A DNA stretch of 64,000 nucleotides from Jaapia argillacea MUCL 33604 (GCA_000697665.1 KL197712.1:376719-440718); one strand, 5' to 3'; positions 37,578 through 49,844 are shown, counted from the first letter of the stretch. Translations and numbers: made by a program. Notes: a model not told the origin generated them from the sequence alone.

Positions 37578-38958
37578 ACCTCTTCTATATCCCTTCTTCT
37601 CCCTTTCGTCATTCTTCCTTGTATTACTGGTGGTTTCTTCTCAAATGGGACTTTTTATTATCCGGGGCTTCAACCCAAGATCCTCTGCTACTTGCTCTGC
37701 TACGTTATGTTCTGTTCTAGATTATTGCACACCTCCTCTCACCCTCAGCCACTATCTGCACATAAAGATGCTATTGTATTTGTTTTCGGCCTTCCTATTG
37801 CGACATTCGACTCTTGTATCATACTGTAATGTGCTATTATCAGGACCTTCGAAACTATTCCGAGCAATTCCGAGGTGAAGATGGTGGCGGCTAGACGGTG
37901 TCTCGATGCGTACGTTGCCGTTCTTGCAAGATCGAAAGTACAGTACTTAAGGTACAGGCGTGGCGGTTTCGACCATCCGAACAGTCTATCAGAATCTTGA
38001 TCAGAATAACCACCCTGGACACCGGCACGTTCAAATGAAGTCATCCCAACTTTAAATTTGGAAATAGCGGTCAATGCTGCGAGTGGTATGATATTCGGGG
38101 GACGAATGCGACTCGGATGGGATGTGTAGGGGCGGTATCCTCCGTTGTCCTTGGCGGATGGCACTGGATACATGAGGTATGGATGACCTCATTTCCTCCC
38201 GAGACGAGAACAACCTAAACTCCCATGCTGATCACACTCCCCGGTGCAATTTCCGACCACACGGATCGGAGGCCTGACCAAAAATGCAAATTCGGGATAC
38301 GATGGAGGTCGGTATGCACAGTAGTGCCTCACCCTCAAACGCTAAATGTACGGTCCCACAACCTTAACGCTGACGGAACTACAAGAAAACAAGGTTGCTC
38401 ATTAATGCCGGCTCGTCGGTGGAAGCACACGGTGGTTGAGCTGGAAGCGATGAACACGGTTGCGAATGAACAGCTCGACGCGTGGCATCCGATAACCCCT
38501 CCAGAACGAGAAGAAGTCGACTGCCCTTGACAAGGGTGGCGATCAACGTTCTAAAGTAGCCATGATAGACCAAGAATAGCAGTGATGACCGGGGCCGAAT
38601 CTGAGTCGGCCGAAGATCATCGAGATTGGGAACCCCGGAACGACAGAGTCCAAAAGGCGAGGTTGGGAACATGGTCGGAAGCAAGGGGCGATAGAGTGAT
38701 GAATTGCATAAACTATCTGGATATTTTATTGATCTGCGGTCCCGGTCAAATGGGCTCAAATGGGACGATTTCGGAGGTCGAATGCAAAAGCAGGTTCTCC
38801 AATTTGTGTCACTCAAAAGCACGTGCCGTGAGTCACGCGTCACATTCAACGCGTCCCTTCAAGCGCGTGACCTTTGCTTACGCTCCAACGGCTTGCTTCT
38901 GGCCACCTTGAGGAGTCCGCTCAAGCGCCCAAGAATATCGACAAGTCCAGCTCCCGAA
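37578..38958. other. Intergenic, upstream of HIRIP3-like gene
   Basis: About 1.4 kb. An ORF of 142 codons at 37745-38173 (-) shows no recognised domain. The last 130 bp carry the ACGCGT pair described separately. Confidence 0.4.
38835..38868. promoter_or_regulatory. Two MCB-type ACGCGT boxes plus a third partial site
   Basis: ACGCGT occurs at 38835-38840 and 38849-38854, with GCGCGT at 38863-38868. The three are spaced 14 bp apart and end about 90 bp before the start codon of the histone chaperone gene. ACGCGT is the MluI cell-cycle box bound by MBF in ascomycete yeasts; its use in this fungus is inferred. Confidence 0.55.
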
Positions 38959-40763
38959 ATGTCCGATCCTGATCCAAAAGCCATCTCCGTAGAGGTGGAA
39001 AAGATCGTTCGCGACGCTAAGCGTAGAGAAGCACTGCAGTGAGTCTCTTTACTTCATCATAGACGCGAGGATTCACTCTAACTCAACGGACCAGTACTCT
39101 CACGCCAAGAATTATCCGAGCGGCAGTAGAACAAGCCCTGTTGCTCCCTGAGGGGCTTTTGGCGACGAAGGAGTACAAGAACATTGTAAAAGAGGCTGTA
39201 GACGCTGCCGTTGTATGTCAAGCTTCAGTGGCTTGTATACGTTCTGACAATGTTATCTACAGAAGGATACTGCCAGCGTAAAGGACGCGGAGGAAGCTTC
39301 AAAGAAACCAGTGGGTAGCAGACCCGATCTGTCGACAGTTGAGCATCCCAATGTACTGACTAAACAGGAGTCCAAGCGACCCACAGCTCCCACGAAGCGT
39401 GCAAAGAAGCTCCAACCTTCGGTGGGTCGTCCCCACCTGGATGTCTTTGCGAAAACGCTGATAAATGCGGGGTTAAAGGCTGATTCCGGGGAGGAAGACA
39501 GCATCGATCCACGACCCTTGTCGCCCACTATCCCCGGCCCTGCAGCAGAGCCAAAGAAGAAATCAGGACCGACGAAGTCGAAAAGTTCTGGCGCAGCAAA
39601 GGCAAACAAAACGAGGAAGGGACCATCCTCAGCCGTACGGTTTCCCAATCACCGTCGTTTCACTCCGCTGATTGACCACGAACATAGAGTGTGATTGAAG
39701 ACTCTGACGATGATAATGAGTCGCCCAACGCGTCCACGAGCAAGGTAGCTCCAACCAAGGTGTCCACGAAGGAAGATGCCAGTGAGGTTAGTCCATACTT
39801 TGCTGCCCAAAATAACTTTCGCTTAATGACGATAATGGCTAGAATGAACGTGAAGAGCCCCCGAAGAAGCGATTGAAGACAGCTCAAAAGCCAACATTCT
39901 CCGAGACGGCCAAGAAACCTCTCGCAATACTCTGTTCCTCCGATGCCGAAGTAAGTTTCATAATAAAGAAGGTCCCACCAGCCTAATTCCTCGATTTACT
40001 TCAGAAGAGTGAGTCGGAAATGTCGGTGCTCCTTGACGATCCACCCAAGAAAGGGCGAAAGAAGGGCGCTAACCAGGTGCGCGGGCATACGTTGTTTGTT
40101 CTCAGCGATTCGTATTTACGCCTTGGTTCTAGGGTTCCTCGAAGGGTAAGGAGCCCACAAAACGAAAGCCACGAAGCTCAGGGAAAGAGCTCTCCAAAGA
40201 CGAGGGAGAGATCAAACGTCTGAAAGTGAGCCCGACCAGTTTTCCGTAGCCCCTCTTCCTCAACTCTGTTGGCATTGCAGTCATTTGTGGTTGCATGTGG
40301 AGTCCGCAAAGTCTGGTCGAAGGAGTTTCAAGGATTGGATCAACCCTCGCAACAGATCAAGCATTTGAAGGAAATCCTGGCTGGACTCGGGATGACAGGC
40401 CGTCTCAGCTTGGAAAAGGCCAAGGCAATCAAGGAAAAACGGGAGTTTGCTCAGGAACTCGGTTTGTCTTCCTCCCCCCCCCCCAACGATCACATCATGG
40501 CATAGCTAAGCGATTTTCGGAATTGCAGAGGACGTCAATAACTTTGCCAAGGAGATGGCTGTGAAAGGTAGACAGGATAGAAAGACCCGTGGAGGTAAGC
40601 AAGTCGACAAGGAAGCGTCGGACGAGGAACTTGAAGAACCCACATCCAAACCGAGAAAGGTTGGTCGGATCGCATTGCCCAGGAGAATTGAGGCTAACTA
40701 CCCCAACAGAAAAATGCACGACAGAGCATTATGGCCTTTTTGGGTGACGAGAGTGACGAGTAA
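38959..40763 (+). CDS. HIRIP3-like histone chaperone with DEK_C-type N-terminus
   Basis: The first exons (MSDPDPKAISVEVEKIV; LTPRIIRAAVEQALLLPE; LLATKEYKNIVKEAV) form a small helical domain like DEK_C. A long Lys/Ser/Pro/acidic linker over six or so short exons follows. The C-terminal domain is the HIRIP3 signature: FVVACGVRKVWSKEF, PSQQIKHLKEILAGLGMTGR, LSLEKAKAIKEKREFAQEL, EDVNNFAKEM. A last exon encodes MAFLGDESDE before TAA. HIRIP3 binds H2A-H2B and HIRA in chromatin assembly and shares a CHZ-like motif. The nuclear role is by family. ATG 38959 follows three ACGCGT-type boxes. Confidence 0.85.
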
Positions 40764-40847
40764 GATCTTGAGCCACATCTTGAACCTGATCTCTTTTTCG
40801 CTGTGTCGATTTGCTATCTGCTATTAATTGCTATCGTGTTACCTTCG

Positions 40848-42672
40848 TCAATTACTCCCCTCTGGTTGCCTCAACCTGCCCCTAGCTGAAGCTACAATGA
40901 GACTCCCCACCCCGGTCATAGCTGCACAGCTGCCGACAAAAATCTCCACCTTGCCGAACCCAAACCTACCATACGCTCCATAAGCGGAGCTCCTACCAGC
41001 CTCGTGGAGGATCCCAGACAAGACAGGTCCCACTGTGGCTGCGATACCCTTCATAACGGCAAAGCAGCCCATTATCCACGGGATCAGTTCTGGTTTGTGA
41101 TGGGAGCATTCTGTCGCTGCAACAGGCCAAACCGATGTGAACCCTCCACTCTGCGAAAATAATGGGCAGTTAGCCATATCGAGGAACGCGGATGGGCGGT
41201 ACTCGGAAGGTCGTCTCACCAAACCGCCGAAAATGATCGCAAAAACGAAAACTTGGGCGAGCGTTTGAGAGAAACCCCAGAGAAAGAATGCTGCTGCAGC
41301 GCTTCCAGTGGCACTGATGAACATGATCTTTGGATACGGAAATCTATCAGACAGATGCCCGATGAATATTTGTCCGATGATCGCAGAGGAGTTGAAGATG
41401 GACAAGACGACTGTTGCGGATAGCGGTGATGAGATTGAAGTCGTGAATACCGCAATATAAAGCGAGACCGGAAAGTAAGATAAGGCTTGGAGAGTGGACG
41501 ACACAGTCTGAATTGATCAATGAGTGAACGCTGTCCCGGGAAAAAACGTTGCAGACCCACGAAGGACCAGAAAAGCCTAGTCTGGAAGAATGGCATTTGC
41601 GCAGGAATGAATGCGGGTCTGTTCTGCTGCCGGCGGTACTTTGGAATTGGTGTTCGGGAATGAACGCCCAACATCGCGAGGCTGGAAATGATTGCCATCA
41701 TAGCCGCCCAGATACGCAAAGTCCAACGGAATCCGACACTTTGGAGGAGTGCGTTTACGAGGAGGGGGAACGCAAAGCCTGACTGCGAGCGTTAGATCGC
41801 GGTTGTCCACGACGTAAATTATAACCAACAGACCTCCAATGCCAGAGCCTCCGAAAATGAAGCCTCCAGCAAGTCCTCGGCGCTCGTAGAACCATTCAGG
41901 AAGCCAGAGGATAACAGGGACGTAAAGCAAACCGCCGCCGATACCGAAGAACACGCCTTGTAGGAGGATGAGTTGCCAGATCTATAGTAACAGAAGGTAC
42001 GGGACTGACAGATAAGTTTCAGGAATCAAACTAAAAAAACTCTGGTGATACTGACCTTGTTTGCAAAACTTGATGCAACGAGACTCAAGGTACAAAGAGC
42101 GAGACCGAACCACATGGTTGAACGGATGAGCTCAGGATATCGTCTGTAGAACAACAGAATCAAGAGACACTGCCGATAAAGGTGTTGCTAAGGGGCCGCC
42201 CATCAACAAAATGAAGTACACCAACTTCACCGTATTGTAACGATAATGCGGTGGTTCCAATGGCAGAGATTGCGACGGTGGAGGAGGCCTTGAACGGCGC
42301 ATGAGTCATGTAATACACTGGTCTCGATAATAATCAGTATATGCGCACGCAGGCCATCCAGGGTGATTTGCCTTGGAAGATGCCATAGCTGAGCAAAATA
42401 AGTTGATTTCAGACGATAAAAGAACGGGGAGGCCATGGCTTGGCTTACGAAAAGCCGAAACCCCAGACCATAGTCTCCAGGATGAAGGAACAGAAGCAGA
42501 ACGTCCATGCCTTTGTTCCTCTGTCGATTGGGGGAAGCTCCTGGACATGGACGCCGATGGGTATCCCAGGATCGTTGTCGGTATTTTGGGGGGCAGATGT
42601 CGCATCGTGGCCTGCAAGAGTTTCCGGAGATCTGGGTAAGGTTGCAAGGGGGATAGGTTCCTCTGATAGCAT
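40848..42672 (-). CDS. MFS transporter, monocarboxylate-like, copy 2
   Basis: MLSEEPIPLATLPRSPETL opens the protein at 42672 and ELPPIDRGTKAW precedes the first membrane helix (CFCSFILETMVWGFG). Mid-protein: LPEWFYERRGLAGGFIFGGS, RIWAAMMAIISSLAMLG, MSSTLQALSYFPVSLYIAVF and GHLSDRFPYP. The C-terminus reads RFGFGKVEIFVGSCAAMTGV, ending RLRQPEGSN at 40848. Introns fall at the same places as in copies 3 and 4. It converges with the HIRIP3-like gene, with only 84 bp between stop codons. Substrate unknown. Confidence 0.88.
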
Positions 42673-42983
42673 AGTTCAACAAATGGAAGGATTTGATGAA
42701 GCTGGAGAAGGAAATAACACAAAGCCTGATGAAATGCGAAATGTGACTCAAGCCCAAAATGACAGACCATCGCGAAGTATTCCACCCGATACCAAGCGAA
42801 CTTTGAAAGATACACGGACGAAAGAAAATGTATTAATTTTACGCATACGTATAGACGAGAAGCTTCTGCAAGTACGTATTTCCAGTCAGTTCCGCCCAGA
42901 GACAGGCGGTCCAACACTGTCTCAGAATGCCCGCAAGTATCCAAGAGAAGAGGAGTTTCAATCATCTGCCGTCACCAACACTC

Positions 42984-44789
42984 TCACTCATTCACTCTCA
43001 TCCTGCTCCTAACCATCGCCACGATCAAGCTCCCCACTCCAGTCATAGCAGCACAACTTCCAACGAAGATCTCCACCTTTCCAAATCCAAACCTCCCATA
43101 GCTCGCCGAGTCCGAGTTCTTACCAGCTTCGTGAAGGATACCTGACAAGAGAGGACCAACTACGGCCGCAACGCCCTTCATGGCGGCAAAACAACCAAAG
43201 ACGAAAGGGTTGAGTTCCGGTTTGTGGCGAGAACAGTCGGTTGCGGCCGCTGGCCACACGGAAGAGAAACCTCCGCTCTGCGATCAAATTGGTAGAGTCA
43301 GCGTTGGTTCAGGCAGGGGGAAACTGACAGGCATCCTCCAAGGAAGATAGCCACCGTGAACATACCAAACTGCCGAATATAATGGCGAATACAAAGACTT
43401 GCGCCAAGGTAGTCGAGAAACCCCAAAGAAGGAACGCGGCAATCGCACTGCCAGTTGCGCTCACGAACATAATCCAAGGATATGGAAATCTGTCACTCAT
43501 ATGTCCAATAAAGATCTGGCCAAAAATGGATGAGGAGTTGAAGATCGAGAGGACAACTGTGGCTGAGAGGGGCGATGAGAGGGATGTCGTGAAAACAGCA
43601 ATGTAAAGGGAGACTGGGAAATAAGAAAGAGCTTGAAGCGTTGAAGACAAAGTCTGAACATATTTCGGTTAAAGTGAACATTGTAAGGAAGATGATGGAG
43701 GATACTGACGAACGACCAAAAGATCGCGCTCTTGAAGAAGGGCATCTGTGGAGGGATGAGGGGAGGCCTATTCTGTCGTCCGCGGTACTTCGGCGAAGGA
43801 ATACGGGGATGGACACCAAACATCGCAAGACTAGAAACGATGGTCATAACAGCAGCCCAGATGCGTAAGGTCCAACGGAAGCCAATGCTTTGTAGCAGGG
43901 CGTTCATCAGTAGAGGGAAGGCAAAGCCTACGTAAATAGGATGTCTTGTGAAATTCTACTTAGGCGCAGGGAGCAAGGGGGCAAACTCACCACCGATGCC
44001 TGATCCCCCGAAGATGAAACTCCCTGCAAGGCCCCTCCGCTCTGAGAACCATTCAGGAAGCCAGATGATGACTGGGACGTAGAGAAGGCCACCGCCGATG
44101 CCAAAGAATACGCCCTGCAGCATGATAAGCTGCCATACCTGGGTTGAGAACATCAGAACTGGCTTGGGTGGCTGATCGGGATAACTGACTTTCGTTGCAA
44201 AACTGGACACAACCAGGCAAACGGCGCAGAGAGCAAGACCAAGCCACATACTCGATCGAATAAGTTCCGGGTAGCGCCTGTAAAACAACAGAATTAACAG
44301 GCACTGATGTCGAAGTACGTCAGAATCAGGCGGATTTCGCAAATGTTTCTCCCGACCTCGCCGTATTGCAGCGCCAGTGCAGTCGTCCCAATAGCAGAAA
44401 TCATAACGGCAGAGGCCTTGTTGAACGGGGGATGGGACATATAATATTCTATAATGCTATCAGTTGGCGTCTCACAGGGAATCGAATGACACTTGCCTTG
44501 GAAAATCCCGTAACTGAATGGTAGATTCAACACCAAATCAGAAATTCGAAATGTTGCTGGGTCTCGCTCACGAAAACCCAAAACCCCAGACCATAGTCTC
44601 GAGAATGAAAGAGCAGTAACAGAATGCCCATGCTTTTCTTCCTCGATCGACCGGAGGCAGCTCTTGGACGGTGGCACCTATCGGTAGGGTGCTACTATCG
44701 TCAGGTTGGAGAGTCGACCCCTGACTTGAATCAGCGACATTCTGTTGCGATCCAGGTAAGTTTTGGAGGGGTATTGGCTCTTCCAGCAT
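42984..44789 (-). CDS. MFS transporter, monocarboxylate-like, copy 3
   Basis: Starts MLEEPIPLQNLPGSQQNV at 44789, nearly the start of copy 1, with ELPPVDRGRKAW before helix 1. It includes LPEWFSERRGLAGSFIFGGS, RIWAAVMTIVSSLAMFG, GHMSDRFPYPWIMFVSATGS and a C-terminus RFGFGKVEIFVGSCAAMTGV ending RMRVNE at 42984. No internal stop was found in the exons read. It is in tandem with copy 2, 311 bp upstream of it. Confidence 0.88.
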
Positions 44790-45021
44790 GATTGCTCTTC
44801 ACAAAAATTTGTGCATCCTTTCTCCAGCTAGTCCCAAGTTAGTCCAGTCATCCGTGATGGAGCTCGGCTACTGTCGGCCGATCACCAATCTTGTCGCTCT
44901 GCATGTCACCCGTTACACGTCACATGCTCGACGCGCCCACAACAATAGTCATCACACCCAGTCAACTTCACGTTTTGGTGCTCCCTGCTCTTGATCACAT
45001 ACCTTATCGCTGTCCCGCTTG

Positions 45022-46499
45022 ATGAACCATGTCAAATGCACAAGTTGCTTGGAAGTCCTACCCTTGGAGGCATTCCGCTTGCTGACTTGTGGTATGTCGA
45101 TAATATCTAAATCACACCGTTAGTCCTCGCTAATCTCGCCTTTTGAACCCAGGTCATGCATTCTGCAACACATGTGCTTTAAATTGGATTGAAGCTTGTA
45201 GAGATCAAGCCAAACGCCCGACGTGCCCAGCATGCCGGCACACCTTCTCAAAGAATGATCTCAGGCCCGTCTATATCACGTTTGCCACCGTTGGTGAAGT
45301 CGCCCAAGCCAAGGAAGACATGACCAAGGGAAAGGCGAAGGATGTTGCGGAGAAAATTGGCTTGATGGATGCGACTTCCCCAGCGAAGAGTGTGGAGCGA
45401 GCGGCGGTGGAGTTGGAGAAGGTCGCTCAGTCCATTTCATCCCTTGACGGTTCACAGCAGGCAGATACACGGGTACGTTGTCCTCTCATTCTACAAGCTC
45501 ATGTACATACAAATGCAACTTGACCCTTCAGGACCTCATCTTGGGAGCGGTCTTGGAATTCAAGGACCGCATCGCGCCTTTGTATGCCGAGGTCGCCGTC
45601 AACCGGGATCGGATCAAGGAGCTCAAGAAATCAAATGCAGCTCTGGAGTCCAACAGTCGAAAGCTGGAGGCAGGATCTGCCCGACTGAACGAGAAGTTAA
45701 CTGAAGCACTCGATACAGCAGAGGAGGCGGCAGTGCAAATTGTTTCCCTCAGGGCCGAGAATCGTATCCTACAGCAACAGACGGAAAAGCTGGAAACAGA
45801 CGTCGCCTACCTCAATCAGAGTCTTGCCGAGAAGAAAAAAGAAGCCCTCGAATGGCGGAGTAGAGTGACGAAGTTCAAGAAGAATGTAATGGACTTGACT
45901 ATCCCCTTTCAGCGAAAGAGGCTCTGATAGGTTTACGCCATAGGAAACCATTCGAGAAGCCAGGATCCGCGAGTTGAAGAAAGATAAGGAGCGACTGGAG
46001 CAGGAAATCGAAGACCTCCGAAATACTGTGAATGAACGCACGTCCATGGCGACCAGCTCACATCCTGTCGGGTTTGACGATGATAGTGTCACCGAAGATG
46101 ATTCCGAAGCTGAGGACTTCGTGCCGTGGACGAAGGGTCATCTAGAAAGTGAAAACCAGGTAAGTTCGTCTGATTTCTACGCGTCGTACACGGGAAGTTG
46201 ACATTCTCTTATTTTGATAGCCTCCATATAGCTCACAGTCGTATTTACCGTCTCGACCCACCTCTCTTCACGCTTCCAACGGCCTCTCATCACCCGCATA
46301 CCCAGCGGACCCTAACCCTATTACCTCCATGAAGAGAGGTCTCTTCCATTCAGAGTGGAATCTTCCAGCACCTCCGAGCTACGCCGATAAGAAGAGGAAA
46401 ATCATTTCCAAACAATCGTCTTTACCACTAGACCTTGATGGTAAAGGACGGGCAAAGAAGCCTGTTCAAGTCGGTCCAACGAGGAAAGTTAGATGCTAG
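45022..46499 (+). CDS. RING-finger coiled-coil protein (RING copy 3)
   Basis: MNHVKCTSCLEVLPLEAFRL, intron, then GHAFCNTCALNWIEACRDQA and RPTCPACRHTF give a RING with all ligands. A coiled coil follows across two exons (LILGAVLEFKDRIAPLYAEV, RIKELKKSNAALESNSRKLE, EAAVQIVSLRAENRILQQQ). An acidic segment (DDDSVTEDDSEAEDF) precedes the last exon, which reads SMKRGLFHSEWNLPAPPSYA and ends in the tail LPLDLDGKGRAKKPVQVG with a basic end before TAG at 46497-46499. The tail resembles the end of the coiled-coil protein at 32.7 kb. It is a probable E3 ligase. It sits on the plus strand between minus-strand MFS copies 3 and 4. Confidence 0.85.
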
Positions 46500-46547
46500 T
46501 GTACACGTCAATTACATTTTGTACAATGGTTAGCATTTTGACTACAA

Positions 46548-48333
46548 TTACTCGTTTGCTCTCATCCTGTTCTTTGCAATAGCGACAGCAATGCTACCCA
46601 AGCTCGTCATCACAGCGCAACTACCTACAAAAACCTCCACCTGGCCGAATCCGAACCGACCGTATTTCAGGCCTTCCGATGCGCTCAAACCCGCCCTGTT
46701 CTTGCCTGCTTCGTGGAGGATACCTGAGATTAAGGGCCCGCCGACGGCTGCTGCACCCTTCAAAGTCGCAAAGCATCCTTGTACGAAGGGATTGAGCTCC
46801 GGTCTGTTATATGAACAATCGGTGGCAGCTGCTGGCCAGACGGATGAGAAACCCCCGCTCTATAGATGACGGTTAGATGTATGAATGCGATGCTTCAGGG
46901 GCGTGACAAACCATGCTGCCAAAGATGATTGCAAAGACGAAGACCTGTGCGAGGCTATCGGTGAAGCCCCAAAGCAAAAATGCTGCCATTGCACTTCCCG
47001 TCGCACTGACGAACATAATCCATGGATACGGGAACCTATCGCTCAGATGTCCTATGACGATCTGGCCTACGATAGATGAGGAATTGAAGATAGAGAGCAC
47101 GACGGTTGCAGAAAGAGGTGAAGAGATCGAGGTCGTGAATACCGCAATGTACAGGGAGACGGGGAAGTAGGACAAAGCTTGGAAGACAGTTGATGTCGAC
47201 TGTATGCAATGGCGTCAGTAGCGAACACAGAATGAGATTTAGCCATGTACACACCAAACACCAGAAGATTGGAAGCTTGAAGAAATCCACTTGAGTCGGC
47301 AACAAGGGTGGCCGATTTTGATGCCCAAATCTTGGGAGAGGAACTCGAGATTGGACGCCGAATAGAGCAACGCTGGAGACGACGGCCATGATCCCAGCCC
47401 AGATACGCAGGGTCCACCGAAATCCAACAGCTCTTAGAAGAGCATTCATCAGGAGGGGGAACGCAAACCCTTGTTTCGTGAGGGGCGAGAAACGTCGTCG
47501 TGGGCTGATACATAAAATTGGAACACTAACCTCCGATACCCGAGCCTCCGAATATAAGTCCTGAGGCAAGTCCGCGTCGTTCGACAAACCATTCCGGTAA
47601 CCAAATGATTACGGGGACGTAAAGTAGGCCTCCTCCGATACCGAACATGACACCTTGAAGGACAATGAGTTGCCAAACCTATTTCGGTTGCACGAGATGA
47701 GCGACTGAATGAGGGTTACAGATGGGCAACGCTGTACCTTTGTTGCGAAACTCGACAGGCATAAACTAGAAGAGCACAGGGCAAGTCCAAACCACATGCT
47801 TCTGCGAATAAGATCTGGGTAACGCCTGTAGAACAGCATCACGAGAAGACACTTGAACGGTCGTATCTTTTCAGCGAAAGGCCCTTGACTTGATTCAAGT
47901 AATAAAATATACTCACACCACCATATTGGAGAGCCAGAGCCGTGGTCCCGATTGCAGAAAGGGTGACAGTGGATGAGGTGTTGAAAGGAGGGTTTGCCAT
48001 GTAGTACTCTGACAAGAAAATCGTAAATATAAACTGAATTAAGGAGAATGCTGAGCAAACCTTGGAAAATCCCATAACTAATTTGGATCGACGTGAGGTC
48101 AGTCCTGCCAACGAGAGAAACATAGATTCGACGTACGAGAGCACGAATCCAAAAATCATGGTCTCAAGGATAAAGGAACAGAAGCAAAAGGCCCATGCTT
48201 TCTTACCCTTGTCGATTTGGGGGAGTTCTTGAACATTCGCACCAAGAGGAGGATCCCTTGAACTACTACGGGACCTAGCGAGTCGTTGCAGAGATCCAGG
48301 CAGGCTTTTCAAAGGTATCGGGGAATCAATCAT
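46548..48333 (-). CDS. MFS transporter, monocarboxylate-like, copy 4
   Basis: Starts MIDSPIPLKSLPGSLQRLA at 48333; ELPQIDKGKKAWAF leads into helix 1. GHLSDRFPYPWIMFVSATGS, MSYFPVSLYIAVFTTSISS and a C-terminus with RFGFGQVEVFVGSCAVMTSL ending RMRANE at 46548 are shared with the other copies. It has a slightly longer insertion (GLSASEGLKYG) in the last loop. It ends only 48 bp from the stop of RING copy 3 (convergent). Confidence 0.88.
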
Positions 48334-48662
48334 CTTGTTCGTGAAACTGTTGCACGAGTGAAACAGAGGACGATTCTGTCAGGCCCACGGTTCGCTAAAA
48401 GGACACCCGAAGATCCGCCCGAAGTCAAAATTTCTGGGGACCTGGGGAATAAGCTTGAAACAAGGTGTCCTTCGATGACGATCTGTGCCTCAGGATAATT
48501 GTAATAGCGGCGGCTATTGAGGGTGAAGGATGACCGCAGCGGCGTTGACGAAGTTTTTGCCACCCTAGTTCAGGGACCCAACTTGATCTTGCATAATACA
48601 GGCAGATTATCGATACACCGAGTCAACTGAAAGGAGGATACAGTAAGTACAAGGGGAAGGCC

Positions 48663-49476
48663 TCACTTGCCAGTCCCAGCAAAGAACCGTACACCCTCTC
48701 CATCCGCCACCGAGATAATCTGGGCACGACCTGTCCTCCCTAGAATGCTGATCGCCTTTCTGAGCAGAGTCATGGGGATACCGGACAGTACCGACTCTAT
48801 TGGGGGTTCGATGATCTCGTAAAAGGTAAGGATGCTGTTAAGTTGTCCGGTGGTGGTCACCTGGAAGCAGGGGTATGCTCCGGTAAGCCAAGTGACATGG
48901 GCGTCATTGATACTAAGAGAGACTCACCCATTCGTGGAGAACTTCAGCCCATTCTTCTGGCAATCTCCAGTAAAGTAGGACGGAACGAGTCTGTTTCTGT
49001 GGCTCGTACACGGCTTGATTTCGTTCCACCATCTGTGAGAGAATATGAGACAGGTGAGATGGAAATAGTTGTCCTTCATGTCATCGAAAGGTCAGTCCTC
49101 AGGCTCATCCGCCGAGATGAAAGATACGCACGATTGATCCTCTCGTTCCTCAACACTTCATCCCAATCGCCTCCCTTCGTCTCAGCATCTTCTAGTTTGA
49201 TGAAGAACAGCCGTCTATATCGCGCATATGTCAAGATAAGGCGGGTCCAGTTCTCCGTGACAATGCTCTGAGTGTTGGGGTTTGGTTGCTGTCTGCGATG
49301 TGTGTCAGATTCGAGTGATCCTCAGGGAAATGAGCCGTCCTGACGTGAAAAAGGGCGGTGCAGAGTGTATGGAGGGCAGAAGGAACCCTAGATGATATCC
49401 TTGGTAAGAAATCGGAGTCCAGGCAGAGGCGAAGGGTGGATTAACCTGATGGTGTGGTGAAACTTGCAAGAGTCAT
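48663..49476 (-). CDS. VPS25: ESCRT-II subunit VPS25
   Basis: A short first exon (MTLASFTTPSG, ATG at 49476) joins over GTTAAT...TCTAG to FLLPSIHSAPPFFT, then QQPNPNTQSIVTENWTRLIL and TYARYRRLFFIKLED. Next exon: VERNQAVYEPQKQTRS then LLYWRLPEEWAEVLHEW. Last exon: TTTGQLNSILTFYEI, MTLLRKAISILGR, AQIISVADGEGVRFF, ending TGK at 48663. PPFFTxQPN, the winged-helix LYWRxPEEWA and the C-terminal EIIxVxDGxGVxFF-like end are the VPS25 hallmarks. VPS25 bridges ESCRT-II to ESCRT-III (Vps20) in multivesicular body sorting at endosomes. The length, about 200 residues, fits the family. Divergent from cardiolipin synthase, with 368 bp between starts. Confidence 0.9.
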
Positions 49477-49844
49477 CCTCGCGTCGGAGTTTGCTGCGAG
49501 CGGCTTCAATGATGTCGATCTCGAACAGGGATTTCGTTCCTCTCTGCAGTTCAGCAGAATGGGGTTTCTCATGAACGATTCGATATCGATAGGTGTTATG
49601 GGTAAAGCTAGCAGTAGATATATACATTATGGAACACTGTGCTTCTCTCAATTGGTCAAGCTCTACAGCGACATTAATATCTTCTTCGTATAGGACAGTA
49701 ACACCGTACAGTGTTACGATCTCCTTCGCCTTGATAACCAAGTTAAGCCCGGGTGGAGGACAAAAGATACTTACCGACTGGTCGACCGACGACGGGAGTT
49801 CGTCAATGTTATGAACGTCATTGCGGCACCAATAATAACCTGAC
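49477..49844. other. Divergent promoter between VPS25 and cardiolipin synthase
   Basis: 368 bp between start codons. The minus strand is open across it, but the frame is not needed for VPS25. It is taken as shared upstream sequence. Confidence 0.5.

Noticed and set aside
37745-38173. 142-codon minus-strand ORF
   Set aside because: No recognised domain or splice logic; in an intergenic region upstream of the HIRIP3-like gene.
42306-42965. 219-codon minus-strand ORF
   Set aside because: It is a shifted frame through exons and introns of MFS copy 2; the transporter frame is the coding one.
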